A stretch of 33,038 nt of DNA from Xenorhabdus yunnanensis (GTDB lineage: Bacteria > Pseudomonadota > Gammaproteobacteria > Enterobacterales > Enterobacteriaceae). The DNA lies in contig NZ_JAQRFI010000049.1 in assembly GCF_028598805.1 (NCBI RefSeq), positions 1 to 33,038 on the forward strand, given 5' to 3'. The position numbers and the translations under genes are program-made. The notes under the pieces are model-generated. The model saw only the letters and a list, made by a program, of their open reading frames with translations. It was not told where the DNA came from and did no database searches. Shown here in pieces: positions 24,222 to 32,927 of the stretch; the first letter of the stretch is position 1; every line of letters starts with the position of its first letter.

Positions 24222-25544
24222 TCAGGAGAAGGCCAGAAAAGGGGAAATGCATAACAAGATCCCGGTAAAGATGATCAAAACGAGAGATATCCCCTTGTAA
24301 TGATGCAAACTGGGAACCTTGTAAACTAAATAGGCAGGAATGAGGCAGCCGACGATGCCAAATATTGGGCTACAGATAGAAGTAAAGCTCAACACTGGCG
24401 CATTTAGGATAATGGCGCTCCATGCCAATAAGATGGCGAAAACCATAATGCCTTTTTGAACCCACATTTCATTGATTTTTTCGACAGGCATCAAGCGACT
24501 AAGAATGTTCATGGCAATTCCTTGGCTGGCTTCGCGAAATCCGAGGTAAACACCAAAAAAAGCAGTCATCACAGCAAAGATATTGAGCATAATACTGACG
24601 ACAATCACCCAACCACCAGGAAAGAACTGAGCGGCAATTGCCAGTGCTGAAATATTCTGTTCATAGGCTTTGACCGCTTCCTCATGTCCCATTGCCAGTG
24701 TAAAAGAGACGGCATAGAAAAATACCGTACAAAACAGGACACCAAAGGCAATATTCATAGCTCTCAGCGCCTTATGACGGGCAACTTCACGGTTTTGTTC
24801 CCGATTGCGGTAAGAAATCACCATTGGGCTAAGTGTTTGGATAAACAAGATAGATGTGAGTGTAAAAGGCAATGTGATAATGGCTTTTTTGATCAATAAA
24901 CCGAAGGGAGGCAATGCCCCAATATTGTAAAGATGCCACATACCGATCATGGAAATTCCCAATATCGCGACAACGAATAACTTTGTCATGACCATCAGGC
25001 TGGATACTTTGAACAGCAATCGTTCACCACGAGATGAAATAGCGACCAGAACACAAATTAGCGCCAACCCAAATAGTGGATTTTTTGACATTAATTCATC
25101 GGTGACTCCAAATGTTTGCAAGTAAGAAGCACTATCATTGGTTATGGCGATGGAATAAACAAACATCCAGATCACCAGCATAATAAAGTAGAGTATGCCT
25201 AACAGAATGCCCCAGTTTTTACCAAGATAGCCACTGATGACACTGGGATAATCTTTGCACTCTGGCGACTCTGCGAGAGTGTTAATGAAGAGTCGCTGAA
25301 AAAGATACATGGCGGGATAACCAATAATGGAAGAAAGCAGGAAAACCCACAATCCCATCAACCCAACCTCAACAGGCAAGAAAACAATTCCAGCCCCGAT
25401 TGCCATGCCAATACTCATAATGACCCAGCCAGTATCGGTATGGTCGAATTTTATTGCTTTTTTCCATTCTGCTTCCGTCATGTTGGCACGTTTGGCTGAT
25501 GAGGATAGGTGTGGCGTGTTATTGTTTTTTGTTGCTGTTTTCAT
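24222..25544 (-). CDS. yhaO: Serine/cysteine transporter YhaO (DlsT/CyuP), HAAAP family
   Basis: An inner-membrane amino-acid:proton symporter of the hydroxy/aromatic amino-acid permease family. Its E. coli counterpart YhaO (DlsT, also CyuP) imports serine or cysteine. The 440-residue sequence matches E. coli YhaO over nearly its whole length: KFDHTDTGWVIMSIGMAIGA, FINTLAESPECKDYPSVISG, ITLPFTLTSILFIQTLSPMV, LSFTSICSPIFG. About 11 membrane helices are visible. In E. coli the gene pairs with yhaM (cyuA, cysteine desulfidase); no yhaM is adjacent here, so the importer stands alone. A 16-bp tandem repeat directly abuts its 3' end. The start has GAGAGC upstream as ribosome-binding site. Confidence 0.93.
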   Translation of the reverse strand: MKTATKNNNTPHLSSSAKRANMTEAEWKKAIKFDHTDTGWVIMSIGMAIGAGIVFLPVEVGLMGLWVFLLSSIIGYPAMYLFQRLFINTLAESPECKDYPSVISGYLGKNWGILLGILYFIMLVIWMFVYSIAITNDSASYLQTFGVTDELMSKNPLFGLALICVLVAISSRGERLLFKVSSLMVMTKLFVVAILGISMIGMWHLYNIGALPPFGLLIKKAIITLPFTLTSILFIQTLSPMVISYRNREQNREVARHKALRAMNIAFGVLFCTVFFYAVSFTLAMGHEEAVKAYEQNISALAIAAQFFPGGWVIVVSIMLNIFAVMTAFFGVYLGFREASQGIAMNILSRLMPVEKINEMWVQKGIMVFAILLAWSAIILNAPVLSFTSICSPIFGIVGCLIPAYLVYKVPSLHHYKGISLVLIIFTGILLCISPFLAFS

Positions 25545-26686
25545 AATAGCTCTCGCTTACATCTTTGGTTCTGCAATAGTATTGAACAGATAGGGGGAGA
25601 AATGCATCACGTAAGACACCGAAAAATAACTACACCTACTAAATAACCACTCTTTTAGTAAGAGAGTTGTCGTGTGCTGATAGTGAATGATTTCAAGGAG
25701 AAAAAATTTCCCTAAACATTCCATCTACTACAGTTTTTGAGAGAACAATTTCTTCATAAAGAAGAAATCGCCATTTATTGTTCTCAATGAGAAATCGCAA
25801 AGGGAGACTGTGCAAAAAAGAAAATTGGCGCTTTGTATCATTTTGATAAAAAACGAAATTAATTCTCTTTGCGAAGGTGTTGTGAGTATTTGTGATATTA
25901 ACAATTGAAACAACCAGAAAGAAAAGTTGCGTGCTTTATCACGTTTGTATCAATTCAAAACACCTTGTCAGTATTAAATCCTTTTTATTGCTAATATTAT
26001 GATGTAACTCAGTATATTAATCTAGAGTTTTTTGCTAGTGAAATAGTGTGATGTATATTTTCCTCTCGCCTTCCGATTGGAAATGAAGATAAATCAATAA
26101 ATACTGAATAAACCCTCTTTCACGATGGTTTTTGTGGGTAGCAGAGGCTCTTAAGATCTTAGAATGAAAATTTATATATTTAGTTTTACTTTCAATATCC
26201 ATGAGTTATATTTTGTTTGAAATGAATTTTTACGGGATATAAATATTTTAGATGTAACTCGATATTTATAACTATGCTAAATCGATAGTTATTCAAAATT
26301 AACAATTATCCCAAATTATTTGGCGGAATAATGCTTATTCATGGATATGTAAGCAAGAAATCAGGTTGATTTTATTTTCATTAATATAATTGAAATTCTT
26401 ATCGAGTTTATTTTATTTATCTATAATAAATAATAAGATTAGTAATGTTTTTTATGTTTAACTAGTGACCGAGATTGAAATTAAGTTGCCTGATAATCAC
26501 TCAATAAATCATCTTTTAAATTCTTAAAAATCAGTCTGTTGTTTGATTTTGACCAAAGCTTTTTTTTTAATTAAATGGACTTTTCTTGTAACAATATTTA
26601 TTATCTCCTCACTTTTATGTTAGCAGTATTCGCTGCATAAAAAACCGAACAGATTTATTTGAACATTCACTCAGGAAGACATAATA
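25545..26686. other. 1.1-kb AT-rich gene-free region
   Basis: No credible ORF. GAGAACAAT (25741-25749) and ATTGTTCTC (25777-25785) form a perfect 9-bp stem enclosing a second TTTCTTC/GAAGAAA stem. The decamer GATGTAACTC occurs at 26001-26010 and again at 26251-26260, exactly 250 bases apart, each followed by an AT-rich tract. The right end must contain the promoter of the lipoprotein operon. I see no tRNA or other structured RNA gene. Confidence 0.5.
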
Positions 26687-27358
26687 ATGAAAAGCAAACT
26701 CACATTAGCCTTACTTTGCTTGGCTTCTTTCATGCTGGCTGGCTGTGCAACGGAATCTTCAACAACACTTCCAGTGCAAAAAGTTACTTCTTATAAAACA
26801 ACTTATGCCAATATTCGTAGCCCGATTGCAGTGGGCAAATTTGAAAACCGTTCAAGCTACCAAAATGGCATTTTCTCTGATGGCATTGACCGTTTAGGAA
26901 ATCAATCAAAAACTATCCTTGTAACTCATTTGCAACAAACAGGTCGTTTTAACGTATTGGAACGCACTAATTTGGCTGAGTTGAAAGCGGAAGCGGGTTT
27001 ACAGGGCAAAACTCAGAAATTGAAAGGAGCTAATTACATTATTACGGGTTCCGTGACTGAATTTGGTCGCAAAGAAGTGGGCGATCATCAATTATGGGGC
27101 ATTTTGGGACGTGGCAAGTCACAAGTTGCTTATGCAAAAGTGATGTTGAATGTTGTAAATGTTGAAACCTCTGAGGTCGTCTTCTCTTCAGCGGGAGCTG
27201 GGGAATATAAACTTTCCAGTCGTGAAGTCATTGGATTTGGTGGTACTTCCAGCTACGACTCGACTCTGAATGGCAAGGTACTGGATCTGGCGATCCGTGA
27301 AGCAATCAATGATTTGGTAGCCGGTATTGATAATGGTGTATGGAAGCCAACTAACTAA
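26687..27358 (+). CDS. CsgG/HfaB-family outer-membrane lipoprotein
   Basis: A 223-residue lipoprotein with signal peptide and lipobox LAGC (lipidated Cys20); Ala at +2 predicts outer-membrane sorting. The mature part follows the CsgG pattern: SPIAVGKFENRSSY, the helix GNQSKTILVTHLQQTGRFNVLERTN, GANYIITGSVTEFG, and VMLNVVNVETSEVVFSSAGAGEY. CsgG proteins form secretion pores for curli, but many family members, including those paired with DUF4810 and DUF799 lipoproteins, have other or unknown roles. No curli genes are near. AGGAAG precedes the start. It is the first gene of a three-lipoprotein operon. Confidence 0.9.
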   Translation: MKSKLTLALLCLASFMLAGCATESSTTLPVQKVTSYKTTYANIRSPIAVGKFENRSSYQNGIFSDGIDRLGNQSKTILVTHLQQTGRFNVLERTNLAELKAEAGLQGKTQKLKGANYIITGSVTEFGRKEVGDHQLWGILGRGKSQVAYAKVMLNVVNVETSEVVFSSAGAGEYKLSSREVIGFGGTSSYDSTLNGKVLDLAIREAINDLVAGIDNGVWKPTN

Positions 27359-27421
27359 TTAATTTTTACTTTTTACTGTTTTAAAAATTAATTGGTGAGA
27401 TATTTTAGGGAAAATTTTTGT

Positions 27422-27778
27422 ATGTTTTTGATGAAAAAGACGGGTATGCTGCTGGCGGCTCTATTATTGGTAGGATGTGTAAAAGCCCCTAAGACCATAT
27501 ACGAGTGGGGTGATTATCAATCAACTCTGTACCAATATTATCAGCAGGATAAAACGGGGCCACAGGAACAGCTTCAAGCATTGCAAAAAGTTATCGAGCA
27601 AGCTAAGGCCAAAGATAAATCTGTTCCACCCGGTTTGCACGCGCAAATGGGATTGCTTTACAGCAAAATTGGCAATATTGAGGATGCTTTCCAGCAATTT
27701 GAGATAGAAAAAAGCCTATTTCCTGAATCTGCGTCTTACATGGATTTTCTGTTAAGCAAGAATAAGGGAGTGAAATAA
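27422..27778 (+). CDS. DUF4810 domain lipoprotein
   Basis: A small lipoprotein of 118 residues with lipobox LVGC (Cys19 from this start). The mature part (YEWGDYQSTLYQYYQQDKTG, GLHAQMGLLYSKIGNIEDAFQQFE, FPESASYMDFLL) is the DUF4810 family, with one TPR-like helix pair. Function is unknown. ATG 27422 and ATG 27431 both give a good signal peptide; a GTG at 27392 would put a charged tail before it and is less likely. Its TAA overlaps the next ATG (TAATG), so translation of the third gene is coupled to it. Confidence 0.87.
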   Translation: MFLMKKTGMLLAALLLVGCVKAPKTIYEWGDYQSTLYQYYQQDKTGPQEQLQALQKVIEQAKAKDKSVPPGLHAQMGLLYSKIGNIEDAFQQFEIEKSLFPESASYMDFLLSKNKGVK

Positions 27779-28437
27779 TGAACCGTTTACTGGCGGCGAT
27801 TGGTGCTTTATTTTTGCTGGTACTGACAGGATGTGCCGAACATAAACCGTATGATTATTCAGCACTGAGAGAAAGCAAACCTAAATCCATTTTGGTTTTG
27901 CCTGCCGTAAATAAATCAGTGGAAGTGCAGGCTTCTGGCAGTTTGTTGTCTCAAGTGACTTATCCGTTGGCAGAATCTGGTTATTATGTTTATCCCGTTG
28001 CGGCGGTTGAAGAAACATTCCGCCAAAATGGCGCAACAGAAGCGCAGGATATTCACAATATCAGCTACAAAAAATTGCATGATATATTTGGCGCAGATTC
28101 CGCTCTTTACCTGAATATCACGCAATACGGTACACAATATCAAATCATTAACAGTGATACCCGCGTCAGTGCGACAGCCCGTCTGGTGGATTTGCGCACG
28201 GGTAAACAACTGTGGAGTGGTTTCGCAACGGCGTCTTCCACAGAAAATGATAATTACTCTAGTGGTGGTTTGATTGGCATGTTAGTGTCAGCAGCCATCT
28301 CCCAGATAGCAAATACGGTTATGGACAGAGGCCATGATATTGCAGGCATTACCAGCAATCGTTTGTTAAATGCAGGTGGATATGGTCGCTTGCTGTATGG
28401 CCCTCGTTCAGAGTTCTATGGCAAAGAAAAGTTATAA
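27778..28437 (+). CDS. GNA1162/DUF799-family lipoprotein
   Basis: A 219-residue lipoprotein with lipobox LTGC (Cys19) that belongs to the DUF799/GNA1162 family, named after a Neisseria surface antigen. Visible family features are KPKSILVLPAVNKSVEVQAS, TYPLAESGYYVYPVAAVEETF, FGADSALYLNITQYGT, LVDLRTGKQLWSG and the Gly-rich GGLIGMLVSAA near the C-terminus. The fold is related to the CsgG periplasmic domain. The start overlaps the DUF4810 stop by one base. With the CsgG-like and DUF4810 partners it likely forms one outer-membrane complex; the complex's role is not known to me. A strong terminator follows. Confidence 0.9.
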   Translation: MNRLLAAIGALFLLVLTGCAEHKPYDYSALRESKPKSILVLPAVNKSVEVQASGSLLSQVTYPLAESGYYVYPVAAVEETFRQNGATEAQDIHNISYKKLHDIFGADSALYLNITQYGTQYQIINSDTRVSATARLVDLRTGKQLWSGFATASSTENDNYSSGGLIGMLVSAAISQIANTVMDRGHDIAGITSNRLLNAGGYGRLLYGPRSEFYGKEKL

Positions 28438-28466
28438 GAAAAAAATTATAAGATTTAATTGAAATA

Positions 28467-28498
28467 AAAATGCCGCAGAGTGATCTGCGGCATTTTTT
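28467..28498. terminator. Bidirectional intrinsic terminator after the lipoprotein operon
   Basis: AAAATGCCGCAG (28467-28478) pairs perfectly with CTGCGGCATTTT (28485-28496) around a 6-base loop, with T6 on the plus strand and A-rich sequence on the other side. It serves the lipoprotein operon and the convergent MATE gene. Confidence 0.92.
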
Positions 28499-28525
28499 AC
28501 ATTTATTTTTACTGTTATTTCTGAA

Positions 28526-29866
28526 TTAGATATCCAATCGCTTGGTTTGCCATCTTTTAGACTTCCAACGCCAAGCGTTCACTAACCCACGGATCCACTC
28601 ATCGAAGAAGAATCCCATCCAAATCCCCAAGATTCCCATGCCCATAGTAACTCCCAGGAAATAACCGAGAGGAATGGAAATACCCCACATGCAAATCAAC
28701 GCGGTATAGAGTGGGAAACGGGCATCACCGGAAGCACGCAGGGCATTGACCATTACAATGTTGAAAGTACGACCCGGCTCCAAAAAGACGGAGAGTAGGA
28801 ACAACGGCAGAAGAAGTTCAATAATATTCTTATCTTCCGTCATGACATTGAGAAGTGGTTCCCTGAAAATCCAGAACGGTAATACGACACCTACTGTGAC
28901 AATGACACCAATTCGCAGGCTTTTTAGCCCCCGGATATAGGCATCTTCAAAGCGTTTTGCCCCAACAAGATGACCAACCATAATCTCATTGCCAATACTG
29001 GTAGAGATACCAAACAGCATAATGAACAGCGATAGCTGGAAATACAGAGTTTGGGCAGCCAAAGATGTTTCGCCCATCAGGCCAATAAACGCCTGTGCGG
29101 TCATATATTGCAGGATCCACACCAAGTTTTCACCGGCGGCGGGCAAGCCAATATGCAGAATTTTGCTCAACATACTCTTAGACCAGTGCACGAGTAATTT
29201 AAACTCGAACTTAATATTCAAACTACAGAACAACAACCCGCAAAGCAGAATAACCGCAACAACTCGACCAAATACTGTAGACCATGCTACACCTTCCAGC
29301 CCATATTGAGGTAGCCCAAAGAACCCATACAGCACGATCATATTGCCGACAATGGTGAGCAAGTTAGCAATCAGCGTGACATACATGGCAGCTTTCGATT
29401 TTCCGTAAACCCGCAGGCAGGCCGCCAGAATAATCGAAATCGCTTCGGGTATCAGGCAGATACCAAGAACATGCAGATAAGCGAACCCATCATCCATCAG
29501 ATTTTCGGGCAGGTTCATGATATACAGAATTTTATAACCGAAGAACACCGTGATCAGCGCACAACAGAGACCCAGCACAGAATTAAAAGCAATAGAAATA
29601 TGGATCGCCTGACTGGCTTTATTGCGTTTTCCTGAGCCTAAATATTGTGCGATGACAACACTGCAACCAACGCTAATGAAATTAAAAATTGTAATAAAGA
29701 GATCAAAAACATGATTACCTACCCCCATTGCGGCGAGGTAAGAAGAAGAAATATGGCTGATCATGTACGTATTGATTAATAACGTCGCCATATGCAGAAA
29801 GATATCAATGAAAATCGGCCAGCTTAATGAAAAAAGTGAACGATCTACAACATCAGACTGATGCAT
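28526..29866 (-). CDS. MATE-family multidrug/metabolite efflux transporter
   Basis: A 446-residue inner-membrane protein with about 12 hydrophobic segments in the two-lobed MATE arrangement. Family signatures include LSWPIFIDIFLHMATLLINTYMI near the N-terminus, AAMGVGNHVFDL, VIAQYLGSGKRNKA in lobe one, and GNEIMVGHLVGAKRFEDAY and NALRASGDARFPLYT in lobe two. MATE proteins export drugs or secondary metabolites using sodium or proton gradients. It is not the closest relative of the housekeeping MdtK/NorM that I would recognise, so substrate is open. It stands alone between a terminator and the short frames at 29913-30385. Confidence 0.88.
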   Translation of the reverse strand: MHQSDVVDRSLFSLSWPIFIDIFLHMATLLINTYMISHISSSYLAAMGVGNHVFDLFITIFNFISVGCSVVIAQYLGSGKRNKASQAIHISIAFNSVLGLCCALITVFFGYKILYIMNLPENLMDDGFAYLHVLGICLIPEAISIILAACLRVYGKSKAAMYVTLIANLLTIVGNMIVLYGFFGLPQYGLEGVAWSTVFGRVVAVILLCGLLFCSLNIKFEFKLLVHWSKSMLSKILHIGLPAAGENLVWILQYMTAQAFIGLMGETSLAAQTLYFQLSLFIMLFGISTSIGNEIMVGHLVGAKRFEDAYIRGLKSLRIGVIVTVGVVLPFWIFREPLLNVMTEDKNIIELLLPLFLLSVFLEPGRTFNIVMVNALRASGDARFPLYTALICMWGISIPLGYFLGVTMGMGILGIWMGFFFDEWIRGLVNAWRWKSKRWQTKRLDI

Positions 29867-30343
29867 TGTAAAACCTATTTATTAGAAGTGAAATGAATGG
29901 TCTTTTTGCGGTGTGACATATCCAGAAAGCATAGATGATTTTACAGGGTTTATTGATGAGTTGATAGGCAGAATAGGTGATTTATATTGTTGGTTTGCTG
30001 AAGGATTTGATTGGATAAAAAACTTTGGTGGTAATGGGCGCAGGAGCCTAGTGTTGTGGGGCTTTTTTCAAAAGGAGACTAACAAATATGACAAGTTTAC
30101 AGATCTTGTCGTTGATTTGTTAACCTCAATTTTAAAATTTGGGCGGAACTTAGTAACTTCATGTTTAGCGTTTTCAGTTGGTAAGGTGAGGCAATGAATC
30201 CCGGTACAATTGCCGACAGCTTTGGAGCCTGTACGATGATTGGACATATTAAAAGTTATAGGCCATATGAGCTATTTCTCAATATGGGTCTTTATAGCAT
30301 AGGTCTTTATTGCGTTACTGGCTCAGTAAGCCAATTATTTAGG
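29867..30343. other. Spacer with two short, weakly supported frames
   Basis: A 94-codon frame (GTG 29913 to 30197) and a 63-codon frame (ATG 30194 to 30385) overlap as ATGA. The second has a fair ribosome-binding site (AAGGTGAGG) but runs into the 3' end of the uhp fusion gene on the other strand. Inside the first, AAAGGAG precedes an out-of-frame ATG at 30088 that opens only 11 codons. I recognise none of the products. They could be relics, for instance of lost uhpT-side DNA, but no uhpT similarity is visible. Confidence 0.4.
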
Positions 30344-31918
30344 TTATCTACGTGCTTTATGTGCTTTACTGACATCAGCCATTAACATTGGCATCAGTAA
30401 TAATCCCATTACAGCGGCTGCAAGAGTCAATAAGGCAAACATACCAGTCCAATCATATCTGTCAATGATCTGGCTTAATGGCCAACCAGCAATTGCAGCA
30501 CCAAAATAAGCATACAATCCTAAGTATCCGGTTACTGTATCTGCGGCTTTTTTATGGCAATGTTCCGTTGCTGAAAGGCCTATTAACATCTGTGGGCCAA
30601 ATACAAAAAAGCCAATACTGAAAATACAGATAGACAATAGCACATAATTATTTATAGGAATTAACCAGAGAGCAGCTACAGAAAAGAAAAGACCGAGAGA
30701 AAATAGTAGAGTTACTGGTGCACGTTGGCTACGAAATAGCAAGTCTGATCCCCATCCAGAGCAGAGAGCGCCCAATAATCCACCTAATTCAAAGAGTGAT
30801 AGCGTAGCATTGGCATTAAGTAAGTTGGCTCTATGTGTTTCTAATAACCATAAATTACCCCAATCATTAATTGCGATTCTAATGAAATAGACGAGAACAT
30901 AAGAAAATCCAAGGAGCCAGATGGTACGGTTGAATAAAATTGTTTCCCGTAGAATTTGAATCATGGGCATTGGTGAAGACGACCGTTCTTGTCGTAGCTC
31001 CATTGTATCTTGCCGCCAATGTCCTACACTAGGCAAACCATGTTCCCGTGGTATTCCTCGTATTCTTTGGCATAACCAAATTCCAAACACAATACCAAGT
31101 CCTATCCCTAACAAAGCCTGAGTGGTTAAAAAAACCTCCAATTCCTGCAATTCGCTGAACGAGCCATTGACTTGACGGGCAGTGGTGACTAGTAAGCTTC
31201 CTAACAATGCTGATAGAACGCCTCCTTGCCAACCATAGCGATAGGCCATAAATACATTAGGAATAAAGACTAAAATAGACAATAACCATTCTATTTCTGA
31301 ATATAGAATATATTGGCCACTTATTCCCAATAAACTAAACAAGAAACACCACATCAGCAAAGATGTTCTTAATTGTGGATCGGATATATCGGCTTTGGTG
31401 TGCTGATTTTTCCAATATTTCTCATATAAATAAACATAAATCAGATAGACGAATGAAGAGAGTAAAACGCCACCAGTCAGGGAAGACAGAAAAATAAAAC
31501 CAATTTTATCAGGTAATGCAAAACTCAAGAACAAGATTTGTAAAAGACTATTAATGATAACACCCATTAACAGAATAGAAAGCTGTTGCCAATAAAGAGA
31601 GTAATTCCACCATATCTTTTGAATACCTAATGCTGTGATCACGCTAATAAACGGTGAGAGTAGAATAATGGGATGCATAATAAGCTGTTCGCTTTTTAGC
31701 CATAATAGAATACTGGTTTCGCTAGCCAGAAGGATTGGAATATGACGCCGCCCTAGTAGGGCCATAAAAACTAAACGTATCCCTTGGGGTAAAAATAGCG
31801 TTGCCTGCTGACCGCTATTGTGAAAGTAAAAACCAATTACCCATAGCGAAATCCAAATAAGTGAATAAAATAGACAGAGGAAGAGTGATTGTAAAATGAA
31901 GAGAAATTTTTCATTCAT
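30344..31918 (-). CDS. UhpB-UhpC chimera: UhpB membrane sensor half fused to UhpC C-terminal half
   Basis: A 524-residue membrane protein in the place of uhpB and uhpC. Residues 1 to about 272 follow the membrane (MASE1) part of UhpB: LFLPQGIRLVFMALLGRR, SSLTGGVLLSSFVYLI, MAYRYGWQGGVLSALLGS. Residues from about 276 follow UhpC from roughly its residue 190 to the end: GIWLCQRIR, HGLPSVGHWR, YVLVYFIRIAINDWGNL, FELGGLLGALCSGWGSD, IGFFVFGPQMLIGLSATE. The UhpB histidine-kinase dimerisation and ATP-binding domains and the first six UhpC helices are absent. An internal deletion of about 1.2 kb would explain it. It starts 3 bases after the uhpA stop, the normal operon position. Normal glucose-6-phosphate signalling cannot run through it; whether it has a new function is open. 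Confidence 0.85.
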   Translation of the reverse strand: MNEKFLFILQSLFLCLFYSLIWISLWVIGFYFHNSGQQATLFLPQGIRLVFMALLGRRHIPILLASETSILLWLKSEQLIMHPIILLSPFISVITALGIQKIWWNYSLYWQQLSILLMGVIINSLLQILFLSFALPDKIGFIFLSSLTGGVLLSSFVYLIYVYLYEKYWKNQHTKADISDPQLRTSLLMWCFLFSLLGISGQYILYSEIEWLLSILVFIPNVFMAYRYGWQGGVLSALLGSLLVTTARQVNGSFSELQELEVFLTTQALLGIGLGIVFGIWLCQRIRGIPREHGLPSVGHWRQDTMELRQERSSSPMPMIQILRETILFNRTIWLLGFSYVLVYFIRIAINDWGNLWLLETHRANLLNANATLSLFELGGLLGALCSGWGSDLLFRSQRAPVTLLFSLGLFFSVAALWLIPINNYVLLSICIFSIGFFVFGPQMLIGLSATEHCHKKAADTVTGYLGLYAYFGAAIAGWPLSQIIDRYDWTGMFALLTLAAAVMGLLLMPMLMADVSKAHKARR

Positions 31919-31921
31919 TGA

Positions 31922-32549
31922 TTAACTCGTAATAATCTGATTCTGTAAGGCATAATGAACTAGCTCAATAGTGGTATTACATTGTAATTTATCTAAAACT
32001 CTGGCTCGATGGACATGAACTGTGTTGTGGCTAAGCTCAAGTTGTTCCGCGATAGCTTTTACACTATTCCCATTGATTAATAAGGTAAAAATTTCTTTTT
32101 CTCTTGGGGTTAGGGCTTGTAGTGCTACAAGTTCTTGAGGTTTCTGGCGTAGAGCTTTCAATGCGTCAGCGCAAAGGTAAATTTCGCCTTTGTGGACAGT
32201 ATATACGGCCTGGATTAATTCTTCTGGCCCACAGCATCTCGTCAAATAACCTCGAGCACCTGAATCTAACGCACTTTGCACAAGTGCAGCAGTGTCATAA
32301 ATACTCAACATAATTGTGCGAAAATTTGGGCACGTAGGGCGAAGTCGTGCTAAAAGCTGTAGGCCACTTTCATTGGGCATGGAGATGTCCATGATGACGA
32401 TATCAATCGTTTTTTTAGTAAATCCGACCATGCTTCATTGGTACTGCTGTATTTACCGGCGACTATAATATCATCTTCAAGGGTTAATAATTGAGCAAAG
32501 CCTGAACGGACAACAACATGGTCATCTATGAGGGCAATTTTATCTTCAT
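31922..32549 (-). pseudogene. uhpA: Frameshifted response regulator uhpA
   Basis: UhpA activates uhpT for sugar-phosphate uptake when phosphorylated by UhpB. The downstream 169-codon frame (from 32431) keeps the phospho-acceptor region IDIVIMDISMPNESGL, the receiver end, and the LuxR-type helix-turn-helix LTPREKEIFTLLINGNSVKA and HNTVHVHRARVLDKL. The first 50 residues (IALIDDHVVVRSGFAQLLTL) lie in another frame. The two join if one A is added to the seven-A run (T7 at 32410-32416 on the plus strand). The N-terminal frame itself has no ATG, GTG or TTG; adding an A at 32538-32541 (T4 on the plus strand) would link it to the ATG at 32549. So two one-base losses in A runs, or sequencing error, break the gene. 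Confidence 0.82.
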
Positions 32550-32927
32550 TTTTATTGTATATTGTAGGGTGTTTTATTATAAATTAAGCTAGATATCATA
32601 ATGTTCACAAAATAAAATTCATGCAAATAAATAAACTAAATTTGTTAGTTAGATAACAAATTTCATTATAAAATAGATAAGCGACATTAATTTCAATTGG
32701 TTATTATTGTTTTTTGATTGTTACTCTGTTTATGCGAGAATGGAATTTATAAAATTAATGGATTATGGCGGCATGGAACTGAAAGATGAAACTGTGCTTA
32801 AACCAGTAAAAAGCCATTTATGGATCTTTGCATCTGGTTATGGTGGATATCGATTCAAAGGATTATTGAATATTATGCAAAAGCCTAAGGTATGATTAGC
32901 CATCACACCAAGCAAGTAGACCAGAAA
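32550..32927. other. AT-rich spacer with one doubtful short frame
   Basis: It holds the upstream region of the uhp operon and a 62-codon plus-strand frame at 32707-32895; an internal ATG at 32742 starts MEFIKLMDYGG. Its codon pattern looks moderately gene-like, with an aromatic/Gly-rich string FASGYGGYRFKG, but I do not recognise it and find no clear ribosome-binding site. Confidence 0.35.

Noticed and set aside
25728-25913. 61-codon minus-strand frame in the spacer upstream of yhaO
   Set aside because: It is low in complexity, overlaps a long hairpin (25741-25785) and shows no homology I recognise.
26687-27358. Curli secretion channel CsgG
   Set aside because: Only the family fold matches; no csgA, B, E or F is nearby, and the DUF4810/DUF799 partners point to a different system.
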